Assembly (NCBI RefSeq): GCF_964332355.1
Contig: NZ_OZ201293.1
Coordinates: forward strand, 1,054,001-1,118,000
DNA from: Imbroritus primus
GTDB lineage: Bacteria; Pseudomonadota; Gammaproteobacteria; Burkholderiales; Burkholderiaceae
Direction: 5' to 3'
DNA: 64,000 nt
Shown: piece after piece, positions 1 through 7,920 of the stretch
Numbering within the stretch: the stretch's first letter is position 1
Layout: the number at the start of each line of letters is the position of its first letter
Position numbers and translations under genes: made by a program
The notes under the pieces: generated by a model
What the model saw: only the letters and a program-made list of their open reading frames with translations
Databases searched by the model: none
Told to the model about the DNA's origin: nothing

Positions 1-2
1 GC

Positions 3-368
3 ACGCACACGCCCATGAACGTGTGGGATGTGCGGCTGACCCAGGGCAGTACCAGCCGCTTTACCGCCACGGATGGCCATACGCTTGCACTGGTGGTGTT
101 GCGCGGTACGGTCATGCTGAATGGCAGCGAAGTGGTCCGCGAGGGGCAACTGGTGCATTTCGCGCGCGCGGGGACCGAAGTGGAAATCGAGGCCAACAAC
201 GATGCCACGCTGCTGTGGCTGTCGGGTGAACCGATCGAGGAAACGGTGGTGGGGCACGGGCCGTTCGTCATGAACACCCAGGCCGAGATCCGCCAGGCCA
301 TCGACGACTTCCACGCCGGCCGCTTTGGCGAAATGCCACGGGAGACCGTTGCGACTGGCGCTTCCTGA
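3..368 (+). CDS. Pirin family protein, C-terminal cupin (5' truncated)
   Basis: Only the last ~121 codons are present. The frame is open to the left edge, reading Thr-His-Thr-Pro-Met-Asn-Val-Trp-Asp-Val, so the Met at 15 is internal. The Met-Asn-Val-Trp-Asp-Val-Arg-Leu stretch and the following beta-rich region, ending in a 'GPFVMNT...IRQAIDDF..GRFG' block, match the C-terminal cupin of pirins (family knowledge). Pirins are cytosolic metal-binding proteins, some with quercetinase activity. The metal-binding N-terminal half lies outside the window, so activity cannot be judged. Confidence 0.85.
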   Translation, partial: THTPMNVWDVRLTQGSTSRFTATDGHTLALVVLRGTVMLNGSEVVREGQLVHFARAGTEVEIEANNDATLLWLSGEPIEETVVGHGPFVMNTQAEIRQAIDDFHAGRFGEMPRETVATGAS

Positions 369-388
369 CACGCCCGCCAGCAGCCATC

Positions 389-420
389 GACCCATCGGGA
401 TCATGCGATCCCGATGGGTC
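389..420. terminator. Perfect 14-bp hairpin after pirin gene
   Basis: A 14-bp perfect inverted repeat (GACCCATCGGGATC, 389-402, and its complement, 407-420) with an ATGC loop starts 20 bases after the pirin stop. No T-tract follows, so it is either a weak terminator or an mRNA 3'-end stabilising hairpin. The rest of the gap to 627 shows nothing recognisable apart from the ribosome site of the next gene. Confidence 0.5.
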
Positions 421-627
421 TCCGGGAGACTGCACCCGGCTGTCGCCACCCCGCCCACAACATCCGACCTCATGTATGGCAATGCGGAGCGCAGCCCGCC
501 TGGCTCGCCCCGCTTGCCTGTTTCCGGCCATTCCTGATGGATGGTCACACCGCGCCGCTGCGCTACCTATCCGGTGGCTTGCGTTGCACCCCGTCCCTGC
601 GACGGATTCTCACCCAAGGAGTAGACC

Positions 628-1254
628 ATGACCAAGCCTTACGTTCGACTCGACAAGGACAATGCTGCCGTACTGCTGGTGGATCACCAGGCCGGCCTGC
701 TGTCTCTCGTGCGTGACATCGATCCGGACAAATTCAAGAACAACGTGCTTGCACTGGCTGACATGGCCACGTATTTCAAGCTGCCGACTATCCTGACCAC
801 CAGTTTCGAACAAGGCCCCAATGGCCCGCTCGTGCCGGAACTGAAGGCGCAGTTTCCCGATGCGCCCTACATTGCGCGCCCCGGCAATATCAATGCCTGG
901 GACAACGAGGAGTTTGTGGCCGCCGTCAAGGCGACCGGCAAGCGTCAGCTGATCATCGCCGGCGTGGTGACCGAGGTATGCGTTGCGTTTCCCGCACTAT
1001 CCGCCATCGAGGAAGGGTTCGACGTATTCGTCATCACCGATGCCTCGGGTACGTTCAACGAAATCACGCGCCATGCAGCGTGGGAGCGCATGACGCAAGC
1101 CGGTGTGCAGCTGATGACCTGGTTCGGCGCCGCCTGCGAACTACATCGTGACTGGCGCAACGATATTGAGGGGCTGGGCACGCTGTTCTCGAATCACATT
1201 CCTGACTACCGCAACCTCATGACCAGCTACGCCACGCTGACGCAGGGGAAGTAA
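628..1254 (+). CDS. Isochorismatase-family cysteine hydrolase (YcaC-like)
   Basis: A 208-residue cysteine hydrolase of the isochorismatase superfamily. The candidate nucleophile is Cys118 in a 'GVVTEVCVAF' turn, paired with Asp19 in 'LLVDHQ', as the family triad requires. The block 'IARPGNINAWDN' around residues 82-92 is typical of the YcaC branch, whose physiological substrate is unknown. There is no signal peptide, so it is cytosolic. The start is fixed by an AAGGAG six bases upstream. It stands alone and is convergent with the DUF488 gene. Substrate cannot be inferred. Confidence 0.88.
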   Translation: MTKPYVRLDKDNAAVLLVDHQAGLLSLVRDIDPDKFKNNVLALADMATYFKLPTILTTSFEQGPNGPLVPELKAQFPDAPYIARPGNINAWDNEEFVAAVKATGKRQLIIAGVVTEVCVAFPALSAIEEGFDVFVITDASGTFNEITRHAAWERMTQAGVQLMTWFGAACELHRDWRNDIEGLGTLFSNHIPDYRNLMTSYATLTQGK

Positions 1255-1391
1255 GCGCGGCACGCCGGACGCCGCCATGGCTTATGGCGGGCGGGTGGCG
1301 GCACATCGTGACCCGTCATGCCTGGGCCAGCCGGCCTGCGTTGCGGCCCGTCAGTTGTGCCAAACTGGTGTGCCCAACCAGTCGCGCCAAT

Positions 1392-1760
1392 TCAGTCGCC
1401 TGATTTTCCGCGCTTGCGACGCTCCAGAAATGTCTTCAGCACAAGTGGATGGCAGTGCGCCGTATCTTTCGCCGCATACACCAGCGTGACCGTCCGCTCG
1501 CGCACCAGGGCCGCGAGCTGGTCCACGGCAGCCTCGCGCTCGCGCAGTTCCGCCGCATAACGCTCGCCGAACTCCGTCCAGCGGGCCGGATCGTGGTTGT
1601 ACCACTTGCGTAGTTCGGTACTTGGCGCCACGTCCTTGAGCCACAGGTCGATATGCGCTTCCTCTTTTGTCAGGCCGCGCGGCCACAGGCGGTCGACCAG
1701 CACGCGGTAGCCGTCGCTCGCGGCGGGCGGATCGTAGGCGCGCTTCAGGCGGATGGTCAT
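1392..1760 (-). CDS. DUF488 family protein (YeaO-like)
   Basis: A 122-residue protein with the DUF488/YeaO hallmarks: 'GYRVLVDRLWPRGL' near the N-terminus, 'WLKDVAPSTELRKWY' in the middle and 'VTLVYAAKDTAHCHP' near the C-terminus. Biochemical function is not established for the family. GGGAGG six bases before the ATG supports the start. It lies 51 bp downstream of the PhoD-like phosphatase on the same strand and is probably cotranscribed with it. Confidence 0.82.
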   Translation of the reverse strand: MTIRLKRAYDPPAASDGYRVLVDRLWPRGLTKEEAHIDLWLKDVAPSTELRKWYNHDPARWTEFGERYAAELREREAAVDQLAALVRERTVTLVYAAKDTAHCHPLVLKTFLERRKRGKSGD

Positions 1761-1811
1761 GGCAAGCCTCCCTTGCTGGTTGGCGGAACGATAGCCGCCG
1801 GCGGGTGCGAT

Positions 1812-3602
1812 TCAGCCTGCCGCTACGCCCGGCACCGCCAGCAGGTGATTGGAGAATCCGCTTTCCGTCTCGCAGCGCCATGTCGCCCACAGCTTGCGGC
1901 CTTCGCGGCCAGCGTCATCGGCCTCCAGCGCGAGCCAGTTGCGTGCCGGCATCACGTACTTGTTGTGTCCCGGGAACAGCATCATCTCTACGGTGTACTG
2001 TACGTCGATATGCTGCGCCTTGCCTGCCATGCTGTTCAGCAGCGACAGGAACAGCCGTTCGGCCACGCCCATCAAGGACGGATGCACGATGGCGGACGAG
2101 GTGAACTGGTGGATCTGCGCCCAGGTTTCCGTCAGTGGCAGGTCGCGCCGCACGGCGGTGCCCCAGGCTGCCACATGCACGTCGCCGGAGACGAGCGAGA
2201 CACGCAGCCGCTTGTCGCGGGCGATGCCGGAAAGCACTTCGAGCAGGCGCTTGCGCTCGCCTTCGTGGTCGTCGTGCGACCAGTGATCCTTCAGGTCATC
2301 CGCACTGCTGTCAATGACGTGGTCCTGCCCGAAGGTGTCGAGCAGGCCTTCCGCCAGCGACAGCTTGGGGTGCGCCACCGGTACCGACGACATGAACAGC
2401 AGGTGTTCGCAGCGGGCTTCCGCAGTCTTGCGCGTGCGTCCGCCGGCAGGTTTGCCTGCGGGTGCGGGCAGGGCGGCCATCCAGTCCTTGAGGCGGGACC
2501 AGGTAGTCGAGCCCATGACCTGGGTGCGCGAGCGCTCGGTGCGCAGATCTGCTGCCACGATGGCCAGCGGGCCAACACGGTATACGGAACTGAACCCCGG
2601 CTGCTGGTCGAGCATCGGCAGGGCAAGTGCGTCGCGCTTCAACGCCGCGCTCCAGGCAATGGGCGCGTAGAGCGGGTCGTTGCTCTGGAAACCCGCCGGC
2701 GTGGCATCGGTCAGGTCGGGGAGGTCGTCGAGTGCGTGCTGCATCTGGAACACCCAGAACGCCCGGCGCGCATGGCGGAACATCACGCGGAACAGTTCGC
2801 AGCGCTGCATGGCGCAGCTGTAGGAGCCCCAGCCATCGAAGATGTCGTGGTCGTCCCACATCATCACGGTGGGAACGCGCGCCAGGCCATCCGCCGCATC
2901 GAGGTTTGGCGCCTGCGCGCCCCACGGACGGCGCTTCTCCGGCAGCCAGCGCTGGCGGTAGAGCGTGAAGTAATACTGCTCGATCTCGCGTTCGAGGGCG
3001 GCATTGACCTTGAAGTCCAGCTGCTCCTGCCGCGACAGGCTGACCCAGTGCTTGAGCGTGGGAATATCTTCCCAGATCGAATCGAAGTAGATCTGGTCGC
3101 CCCCCATCAGCAGCACATGAAAACGTTGCAGCCCCTTGTCGTGGATGCGCTCCTCGTGCCACAGCTGCTCCTTGTCGAGCAGCCGATCCCCAGGGCGCAG
3201 CAGGCGGTCGTGACTTTCCAGCAGGTCCTGCCACACGGTATTGGCCGGGCGGACCAGCTTGCGCATGCCGCTGGGGTCGGAGAAGCCATTGCATGATACG
3301 TACGCGATCCGCGGCGCAGTGCCGGTTGCCGGCACTGTGAAATGCCAGACCGGTCCGCCTTCGATGCCATATTCCACACGGCGCTCCTGCGCCTGCATCT
3401 TGCAGGCAAGGTCATAGCGCAGGTAGCGTTCCTTACGGAACAGCAGCAGCTCGCGCGGGCGGCCTGCGTCGCGTCCTTCTACCAGCAGCCTGGGCACCGG
3501 GGCATCCTCGTGCACGCCGATCAGCGCCGTGACGCGCCACATATCATTGTTGCCGACGCCGCGAAACGACAGTACCGGGCCGATGAGCATCTGCTCCGCC
3601 AT
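1812..3602 (-). CDS. PhoD-like metallophosphatase
   Basis: A 596-residue protein of the PhoD-like calcineurin-fold phosphatase group. Metal-binding blocks visible in order are 'GGDQIYFD' (about 167-174), 'MWDDHDIFDGWGS' (about 248-260) and 'SGDVHVAAW' (about 472-480). No signal peptide or Tat motif is present, so it appears cytosolic, unlike secreted PhoD phosphodiesterases. An AGGAGG six bases upstream fixes the start. It heads a probable two-gene unit with the DUF488 gene. The substrate (phosphomonoester or diester) cannot be told from sequence. Confidence 0.85.
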   Translation of the reverse strand: MAEQMLIGPVLSFRGVGNNDMWRVTALIGVHEDAPVPRLLVEGRDAGRPRELLLFRKERYLRYDLACKMQAQERRVEYGIEGGPVWHFTVPATGTAPRIAYVSCNGFSDPSGMRKLVRPANTVWQDLLESHDRLLRPGDRLLDKEQLWHEERIHDKGLQRFHVLLMGGDQIYFDSIWEDIPTLKHWVSLSRQEQLDFKVNAALEREIEQYYFTLYRQRWLPEKRRPWGAQAPNLDAADGLARVPTVMMWDDHDIFDGWGSYSCAMQRCELFRVMFRHARRAFWVFQMQHALDDLPDLTDATPAGFQSNDPLYAPIAWSAALKRDALALPMLDQQPGFSSVYRVGPLAIVAADLRTERSRTQVMGSTTWSRLKDWMAALPAPAGKPAGGRTRKTAEARCEHLLFMSSVPVAHPKLSLAEGLLDTFGQDHVIDSSADDLKDHWSHDDHEGERKRLLEVLSGIARDKRLRVSLVSGDVHVAAWGTAVRRDLPLTETWAQIHQFTSSAIVHPSLMGVAERLFLSLLNSMAGKAQHIDVQYTVEMMLFPGHNKYVMPARNWLALEADDAGREGRKLWATWRCETESGFSNHLLAVPGVAAG

Positions 3603-3695
3603 GTGTCCTCCTGCTGTTGTGATTTTTTTGCGAGCCTATCACGCACCGCCGCGCCATGGAACTTCGCCGCCCGCGTGTTGCGGACGTGTACGTCG

Positions 3696-4091
3696 TCACA
3701 CGGTGTACGGCTCTTCCACCATCCGCTGCGAAATCCACCAGATACTGCCGCTCGGATCGCGCACACCGCCTTGCCGGTCGCCATAGGGCTTGTCACCGAC
3801 CTCCATCACCAGCTCGCCGCCATGCTGCAGCGCGCGTGCCACCGCGGCATCGGCATCGTCCACGTAGAAATAGTACGTGCTCGCCATCGGCGGATACTCC
3901 TTGTTGCTCTCGCCCACCATCACCGTCGATGTGCCGAGCCGGATCTGAGCATTGGAGATGCCGCCATCGGGGCGCATGGAGCGTAGTGTCTCCGTGCCGC
4001 CGAGTCCGTTGACCAGAAAAGCGATGAGCCGTTCGGCGTCCTGGACGATGAAATAAGGGGTGACGGTGTTGAAGCCGGGAGGGATGTACAT
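3696..4091 (-). CDS. VOC-fold protein (PhnB/glyoxalase-like)
   Basis: A 131-residue VOC-superfamily protein. Two beta-alpha-beta halves are visible ('TVTPYFIVQDAERLIAFL' and 'STYYFYVDDADAAVARAL'), ending in 'DPSGSIWWIS', the usual PhnB-like C-terminus. The start at 4091 is preferred over a longer reading because AAGGAG lies seven bases upstream and family proteins begin just before the first VOC strand ('MYIPPGFN'). Function is unassigned; such proteins range from resistance to epimerase roles. It has no obvious operon partner. Confidence 0.8.
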   Translation of the reverse strand: MYIPPGFNTVTPYFIVQDAERLIAFLVNGLGGTETLRSMRPDGGISNAQIRLGTSTVMVGESNKEYPPMASTYYFYVDDADAAVARALQHGGELVMEVGDKPYGDRQGGVRDPSGSIWWISQRMVEEPYTV

Positions 4092-4188
4092 GAGGTTGCT
4101 CCTTGGAAAAGGAATGCGTCCCAGAACCTGACAGACAAGGAGCTTTTTCTTTGCGGAGGACCATGCACGCAAGGCCGCTCCGAAATAC

Positions 4189-4698
4189 TCAGGTCATGTC
4201 GAGGCCGGTGGCAAACTGCTGCAGCCGAAGTCCTTCAGCATGTGCTTCTGCCAGCAACTGGCTCCAGTCATCGGGAGGATGCCCGTTTTCCAACATCCTG
4301 CGGAACACACGATACGCATCATCCTGGCTTTCGCAGGCGCGTTTGGTGTCCTCATCATTGACCCAAGCAAACACAACCACCTTGCTTGGGGCGTGATAGC
4401 GAAAGAATAGACGGTATTGCTGAAAGAATTTGGCTCGAAACCAATGCTTGTGGTGATCACCCAGCGTACCGCCCTGACGGTACTCGGGCCGAGCGGGGTC
4501 CTGCGGGATGAGGTCGAATGCCAGTCGAGTGATAGCCGCCAATCGTTTCGCGGCATTTTTCTTCACATAGCCAGAAGGATCTTTCTTCTTGAGCGCCTGG
4601 ACTTGTGCAGTCAATGCCTCTAGCTGAGCAATGAACAAGGGGTGCGCGAACACCGCCCAGCCGTGAATGAGCAATGGTGCAGCCGTGCGTCCGCTCAT
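4189..4698 (-). CDS. yhaV: YhaV-type ribonuclease toxin
   Basis: A 169-residue toxin of the YhaV family (RelE-superfamily mRNA interferase, a type II toxin). Recognisable blocks are 'LIHGWAVFAHPLFIAQLEAL' at the N-terminus and, in the second half, 'PEYRQGGTLGDHHKHWFRAK', 'YRLFFRYH' and 'FAWVNDEDTKRAC'. It overlaps the antitoxin by ATGA (4695-4698), so translation is coupled and the antitoxin is made first. YhaV cleaves mRNA and is neutralised by PrlF (family knowledge). The length is about 15 residues above the E. coli protein, partly through an extended C-terminus. The pair appears intact. Confidence 0.92.
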   Translation of the reverse strand: MSGRTAAPLLIHGWAVFAHPLFIAQLEALTAQVQALKKKDPSGYVKKNAAKRLAAITRLAFDLIPQDPARPEYRQGGTLGDHHKHWFRAKFFQQYRLFFRYHAPSKVVVFAWVNDEDTKRACESQDDAYRVFRRMLENGHPPDDWSQLLAEAHAEGLRLQQFATGLDMT

Positions 4699-5024
4699 TC
4701 ATCATCTGCCGAGAGCGGGGCATCCAGATCGACATCGACGCCTTGCGTCAGCGACTGAAGGCGCTGCACGAAGCGGCGATCAACGGCTTGCAGGCGCGCG
4801 GGATGGCGCGCGATGTCGTCGGCCAGAAACCCCAGAAATTGTCCAAGGACGGGGTCTGCTTCGTCGGCAGACTCTGCGCGCGTCAACACGACCTCGCCGC
4901 TGGGGCGGATCGTGTAGTGAATCCTGTCGCGCTTGTCCAGCCGCAGGGCGCGGCGTACGGATTCGGGGACTGTGGTCTGGTAGCGGTCGGTCAGTGTCGA
5001 TTCGGCTTCGAGAATGGCAGGCAT
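4695..5024 (-). CDS. prlF: PrlF/SohA-type antitoxin
   Basis: A 109-residue antitoxin with an N-terminal AbrB/SpoVT-like swapped-hairpin DNA-binding domain ('ESTLTDRYQTTVPESVRRAL', residues 7-26) and an acidic C-terminal tail that would contact the toxin ('DVDLDAPLSADDE'). AGGAG lies eight bases before the ATG. It is followed by yhaV with a four-base overlap. A strongly palindromic AT-rich operator sits 15 bases before its start codon, consistent with autoregulation by the PrlF/YhaV complex, as known for this family. Confidence 0.92.
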   Translation of the reverse strand: MPAILEAESTLTDRYQTTVPESVRRALRLDKRDRIHYTIRPSGEVVLTRAESADEADPVLGQFLGFLADDIARHPARLQAVDRRFVQRLQSLTQGVDVDLDAPLSADDE

Positions 5025-5038
5025 GACGAACTCCTAGA

Positions 5039-5072
5039 ATGCAATTGCATTGTAATTGTAATGCAATTGCAT
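5039..5072. promoter_or_regulatory. prlF-yhaV operator: twin ATGCAATTGCAT palindromes
   Basis: Two copies of the 12-bp palindrome ATGCAATTGCAT (5039-5050, 5061-5072) flank a degenerate third copy, TGTAATTGTA. The three AATT cores (5043, 5054, 5065) are spaced exactly 11 bp, one helical turn. This fits cooperative binding on one DNA face by the PrlF AbrB-fold domain and lies just upstream of the prlF ribosome site, so binding would block transcription. Confidence 0.75.
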
Positions 5073-5269
5073 TGTTTCTTCCAGGCTCGCTATTCGCCGT
5101 ATATCGTGCGGTGAATATGGCGCATTTTCTCCGCTCGGTTTGAGGGCGAGGATTCCAGACCAATAATCTGGCGTTATCCATATGGATACTGGTAAAACAG
5201 CCGGACCTTGTTGTGTCAGGGAGCATGATCGACGAGGTGCTTGCCTGTCTCAAAGTTTCTCGTCGACGC

Positions 5270-5488
5270 TCAAATTTTATCGACTACTGATTTAGGCGCT
5301 GCGTTACAAGCCTCGCACCATTCGATAAATTCGACTACATCCAAATACTGCTCCCCACGCTCGATCTTCGACACATAGCTTTGCCCCTTGCCCAATTTTT
5401 CAGCAAGTTGTACTTGCGTCAGACCGCTCTGTAGACGCGTCTTGCGCAACACTTTTCTAAGCGTTTCGTACCGTTGACCATAGATCAT
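5270..5488 (-). CDS. Small XRE-family HTH regulator
   Basis: A 72-residue protein that is essentially a single Cro/C1-type helix-turn-helix ('LTQVQLAEKLGKGQSYVSKIERGE', residues 23-46). Codon use is more AT-rich than the surroundings, and it lies between a toxin-antitoxin pair and duplicated small genes, suggesting an accessory or phage-derived regulator. No ribosome site is clear. The dyads upstream suggest autoregulation. No partner toxin is adjacent on its strand, so the target is unknown. Confidence 0.78.
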   Translation of the reverse strand: MIYGQRYETLRKVLRKTRLQSGLTQVQLAEKLGKGQSYVSKIERGEQYLDVVEFIEWCEACNAAPKSVVDKI

Positions 5489-5498
5489 GAACCCATGC

Positions 5499-5534
5499 TA
5501 TAGTCCGGTTTGGAATAGTCGATTTTAGACTATT
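5499..5534. promoter_or_regulatory. TAGTC repeat operator upstream of XRE gene
   Basis: The inverted repeat AATAGTC (5514-5520) / GACTATT (5528-5534), with a seven-base spacer, is preceded by a third half-site, TATAGTC (5499-5505). All lie within 50 bp upstream of the XRE start, the expected place for an autorepressor operator. No -10/-35 could be fixed with confidence. Confidence 0.5.
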
Positions 5535-5655
5535 TTGGCGCGCAAGGGAGCGAAAAAGTGAGAAAGTATATCCGCGAAATGGTAGCGAGGACTTTGTCTA
5601 TGTACAGCGTGGGAGCGCTTGGACTTATCAGAGCTAATTGCTACGGTCAGCCCAG

Positions 5656-6063
5656 ATGAATCCGCATCCGATTTCTCCGCTCGCTATAGAGGACCGATTT
5701 CGTCGAGCGCTGCTCAGTTCCTCGCTCAAGACATTGGCTGCGCTGGTCGACGACGACGCAATAGTGGTCGATGCTAGCGGTTGCGTTTACGACAAGCGCG
5801 CGATTCTGTCGCATTTCGCTTTGTTAGCAGAACAACTGGCAAGTCTGGACTTGCTGGATTGGCATGTGCAGGCATGGGGTGATACGGCGGTCGTGGTGTC
5901 GCGCGTGCGACGATTGATGATCGTGCGCGAAATCGGGAAAAGGCATGCCGTGTCGGAGGTCGTGCGCTACACACGTGTATGGCGCATGGTGAGCGGCGCA
6001 TGGCGACTGGCGGCGTCACACGCGACGTTGGTGCACACTGGCGATTCGTCGTCCTCCGAATAA
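5656..6063 (+). CDS. NTF2-like/DUF4440-type small protein, copy A
   Basis: A 135-residue cone-fold (NTF2/SnoaL-like) protein. It has 'EDRFRRALLSSSLKTLAALVDDDAIVVDASG' at the N-terminus, a 'YDKRAILSHF' helix, then alternating strands ending in 'VWRMVSGAWRLAASHAT', the usual DUF4440 finish. A TTG start at 5638 is possible, but ATG 5656 aligns with the second copy; neither has a strong ribosome site. It is highly similar along its length to the gene at 6529-7023, yet its codons are more AT-rich. No catalytic residues are assignable and the ligand is unknown. Confidence 0.75.
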   Translation: MNPHPISPLAIEDRFRRALLSSSLKTLAALVDDDAIVVDASGCVYDKRAILSHFALLAEQLASLDLLDWHVQAWGDTAVVVSRVRRLMIVREIGKRHAVSEVVRYTRVWRMVSGAWRLAASHATLVHTGDSSSSE

Positions 6064-6528
6064 GCGGTCGATAGGCTGTTTCGTTTCCTTTGGCAAGGTG
6101 AGCTATCCCTTCAGCCGCGTGAGGCGCTGGTCCTGTGTGGGCGCGACGCTCAGTCATTTTTTTTGCTCCTTCTTGGCCCTGGGGGCATTCCACGAATATT
6201 CCTGGTTGGAAGCCATCAGGCGTGTATTCAACGTGCTCACCGGCAGATTGATCATGCGCTTGAAAATTTGAAAGATCCTTGCATCGTCGAAAGAGCAGAT
6301 GCGGTATGTCTGAGAAATTGGACTGCAAGAACAGACATGAAATCGCTGTAGATCAAGGCACAGCGTGCGGTTGACGGAATTTTGAAAAAATTTGGCTCAT
6401 GAAGATATAGCTAGATATTCAGCACTTTCAAATTTGTTCCAAAACCGAATATTTCTGAGCGTTGGCTCTAGTGCGTTAGCGGAGCATGTGTGTTGCCGAG
6501 GCTTACGCTTCAGGTTGCTGGAACATCC
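6064..6528 (+). other. 465-bp AT-richer spacer between the duplicated NTF2-like genes
   Basis: No convincing gene. Short readings exist on both strands (for example 6163-6351 on the plus strand), but none has a ribosome site or a recognisable fold. Base composition drops clearly towards AT between about 6340 and 6460. It may be decayed DNA carried along with the duplication, plus the promoter of copy B, but no promoter could be fixed. Confidence 0.4.
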
Positions 6529-7023
6529 ATGACCGATATCGCCGATACCCCATACCATCCCGTTTCACCGCTGGTAGCCGAAGACCGCTTCCGCCGCGCC
6601 TTGCTGAATTCCTCGCTGCGCACGCTTGCCGCGTTGCTGGACGACAGCGCTATCGTGGTCGATGCGAGCGGCTGCGTGTATGACAAGCGGGCGATCCTGT
6701 CGCACTTTGCCTTGCTGGTCGAGCAGTTGGTGGGACTCGACCTGCTGGAGTGGCATGTCGAGATCTGGGGCGACACGGCGGTGGTGGTGTCGCGGGTGCG
6801 TCGGCTGGTGCTGGTCAAGGATCCCAGCAAGGGCGCCGGCAAGGGCGGGGTGATATCGGAGGAGGTGCGCTATACGCGGGTATGGCGCATGTACGATGGC
6901 GCGTGGCGGCTGGCGGCCTCGCATGCGACGGTGCTGCACGATATGGACCGGCCGTCGGGTGGGCAGGGCGGCGAGCAGGCTGCGGTGGATGCGGCACGGC
7001 CGCCTGGCGGATCACAGACGTGA
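6529..7023 (+). CDS. NTF2-like/DUF4440-type small protein, copy B
   Basis: A 164-residue paralogue of copy A with the same cone-fold architecture, including the shared 'VVDASGCVYDKRAILSHFAL' and 'VRYTRVWRM..GAWRLAASHAT' blocks. It differs by a Gly/Lys-rich four-residue insertion near residue 105 and by a longer, probably disordered tail rich in Gly, Ala and Pro. ATG 6529 is chosen because similarity to copy A begins shortly after it; the ribosome site is weak. Codon use is typical of the genome, unlike copy A. It ends 107 bp before the response regulator. Confidence 0.75.
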   Translation: MTDIADTPYHPVSPLVAEDRFRRALLNSSLRTLAALLDDSAIVVDASGCVYDKRAILSHFALLVEQLVGLDLLEWHVEIWGDTAVVVSRVRRLVLVKDPSKGAGKGGVISEEVRYTRVWRMYDGAWRLAASHATVLHDMDRPSGGQGGEQAAVDAARPPGGSQT

Positions 7024-7091
7024 GCAAGGTGCGGGCGACAGGGCCGTGTATGGTGCGTGCGGTGTGGATATGGTGGGTGCTTGCCCGGCAT

Positions 7092-7123
7092 CTTCAGCTT
7101 TGCTTCATCTCCGACCGTATAAT
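7092..7123 (+). promoter_or_regulatory. Response-regulator promoter with QseB/PmrA-like direct repeat
   Basis: The direct repeat CTTCAG-N5-CTTCAT (7092-7108) has the spacing of QseB/PmrA boxes and occupies the -35 position. A perfect TATAAT (7118-7123) follows nine bases later. The start codon at 7131 lies only seven bases past the -10, so the transcript should begin at or within a base or two of the ATG (leaderless). It implies autoactivation by the response regulator. Confidence 0.7.
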
Positions 7124-7130
7124 CAGCTGC

Positions 7131-7919
7131 ATGCGCATCCTGCTTGTCGAAGACGACCTTTCCCTGGGCGAGTCGATCGAGTCGTGGCTCAGGCTCGATG
7201 GCTATGTCGTGGACCGCGTGACGCGCGGCGATCACGCGGAGGCGGCATTGGCGACGCATGACTACCAGTGCCTGCTGATCGACCGCGGCCTGCCGGGTGT
7301 GACGGGCGATGCGCTGCTGCGCCGCCTGCGCGAGCGTCACGCGACGACTCCTGTGATCATGATTACGGCGCGCGATGCGGTGCGCGACCGGATCGAGGGG
7401 CTGGATCTGGGCGCAGACGATTACCTGGTCAAACCATTCGATCTCGAAGAGTTGTCGGCACGCATCCGTGCAGCCATCCGGCGGCACGATGGTCGCTCCT
7501 CGCCCGCCTTGCGGCACGGCGGGCTGGTGCTGGACGAGGCAGGTAAGCAGGTGACCCTGCATGGCGCACCGCTGACGCTGACGGCGCGCGAGTTCGCGGT
7601 ACTGCATGCGCTGATCCGCCGGCCCGGCCACATCGTGTCCCGCGCACAGCTGGAAGAGGCGCTGTACGGGTGGGGCGACGAGGTCGAGAGCAACGCCATC
7701 GAAGTGCATATCTACAACCTGCGGCGCAAGCTGGGTGCCGGCTGGATCGAGACCATCCGGCGGCAAGGATATCGTCTGGGAGATTCACCCATGAACCCGC
7801 CTGCAGACGGCAAGATCGCCAGCGCGGCGGACAATGCTGCTGGCGATACAGATGCCGACGCTGGTGGCGAGGCTGCAAGCGGGTCGACAGGCCCATCCGT
7901 ACATTCCCGGGCGCGCTGA
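7131..7919 (+). CDS. OmpR-family response regulator (QseB/PmrA-like)
   Basis: A 262-residue response regulator. The receiver domain (1-115) shows the acidic pocket Asp8/Asp9, phospho-acceptor Asp51, Thr79 and Lys101. The winged-helix output domain (about 125-217) contains 'LTAREFAVLHALIRRPGHIVSR' and 'VEVHIYNLRRKLG..WIETIRRQGYRL'-type blocks. An extra ~45-residue low-complexity tail rich in Ala, Asp and Gly follows, making it longer than the usual ~220. No ribosome site precedes ATG 7131, consistent with a leaderless start. It is followed one base later by its kinase. The inducing signal is unknown. Confidence 0.9.
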   Translation: MRILLVEDDLSLGESIESWLRLDGYVVDRVTRGDHAEAALATHDYQCLLIDRGLPGVTGDALLRRLRERHATTPVIMITARDAVRDRIEGLDLGADDYLVKPFDLEELSARIRAAIRRHDGRSSPALRHGGLVLDEAGKQVTLHGAPLTLTAREFAVLHALIRRPGHIVSRAQLEEALYGWGDEVESNAIEVHIYNLRRKLGAGWIETIRRQGYRLGDSPMNPPADGKIASAADNAAGDTDADAGGEAASGSTGPSVHSRAR

Positions 7920-7920
7920 C

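Noticed and set aside
5774..6328. Minus-strand reading across the NTF2-like copy A and spacer
   Set aside because: Briefly considered as a transposase remnant, but no IS motif, inverted repeats or target duplication were found, and much of it is antisense to copy A.
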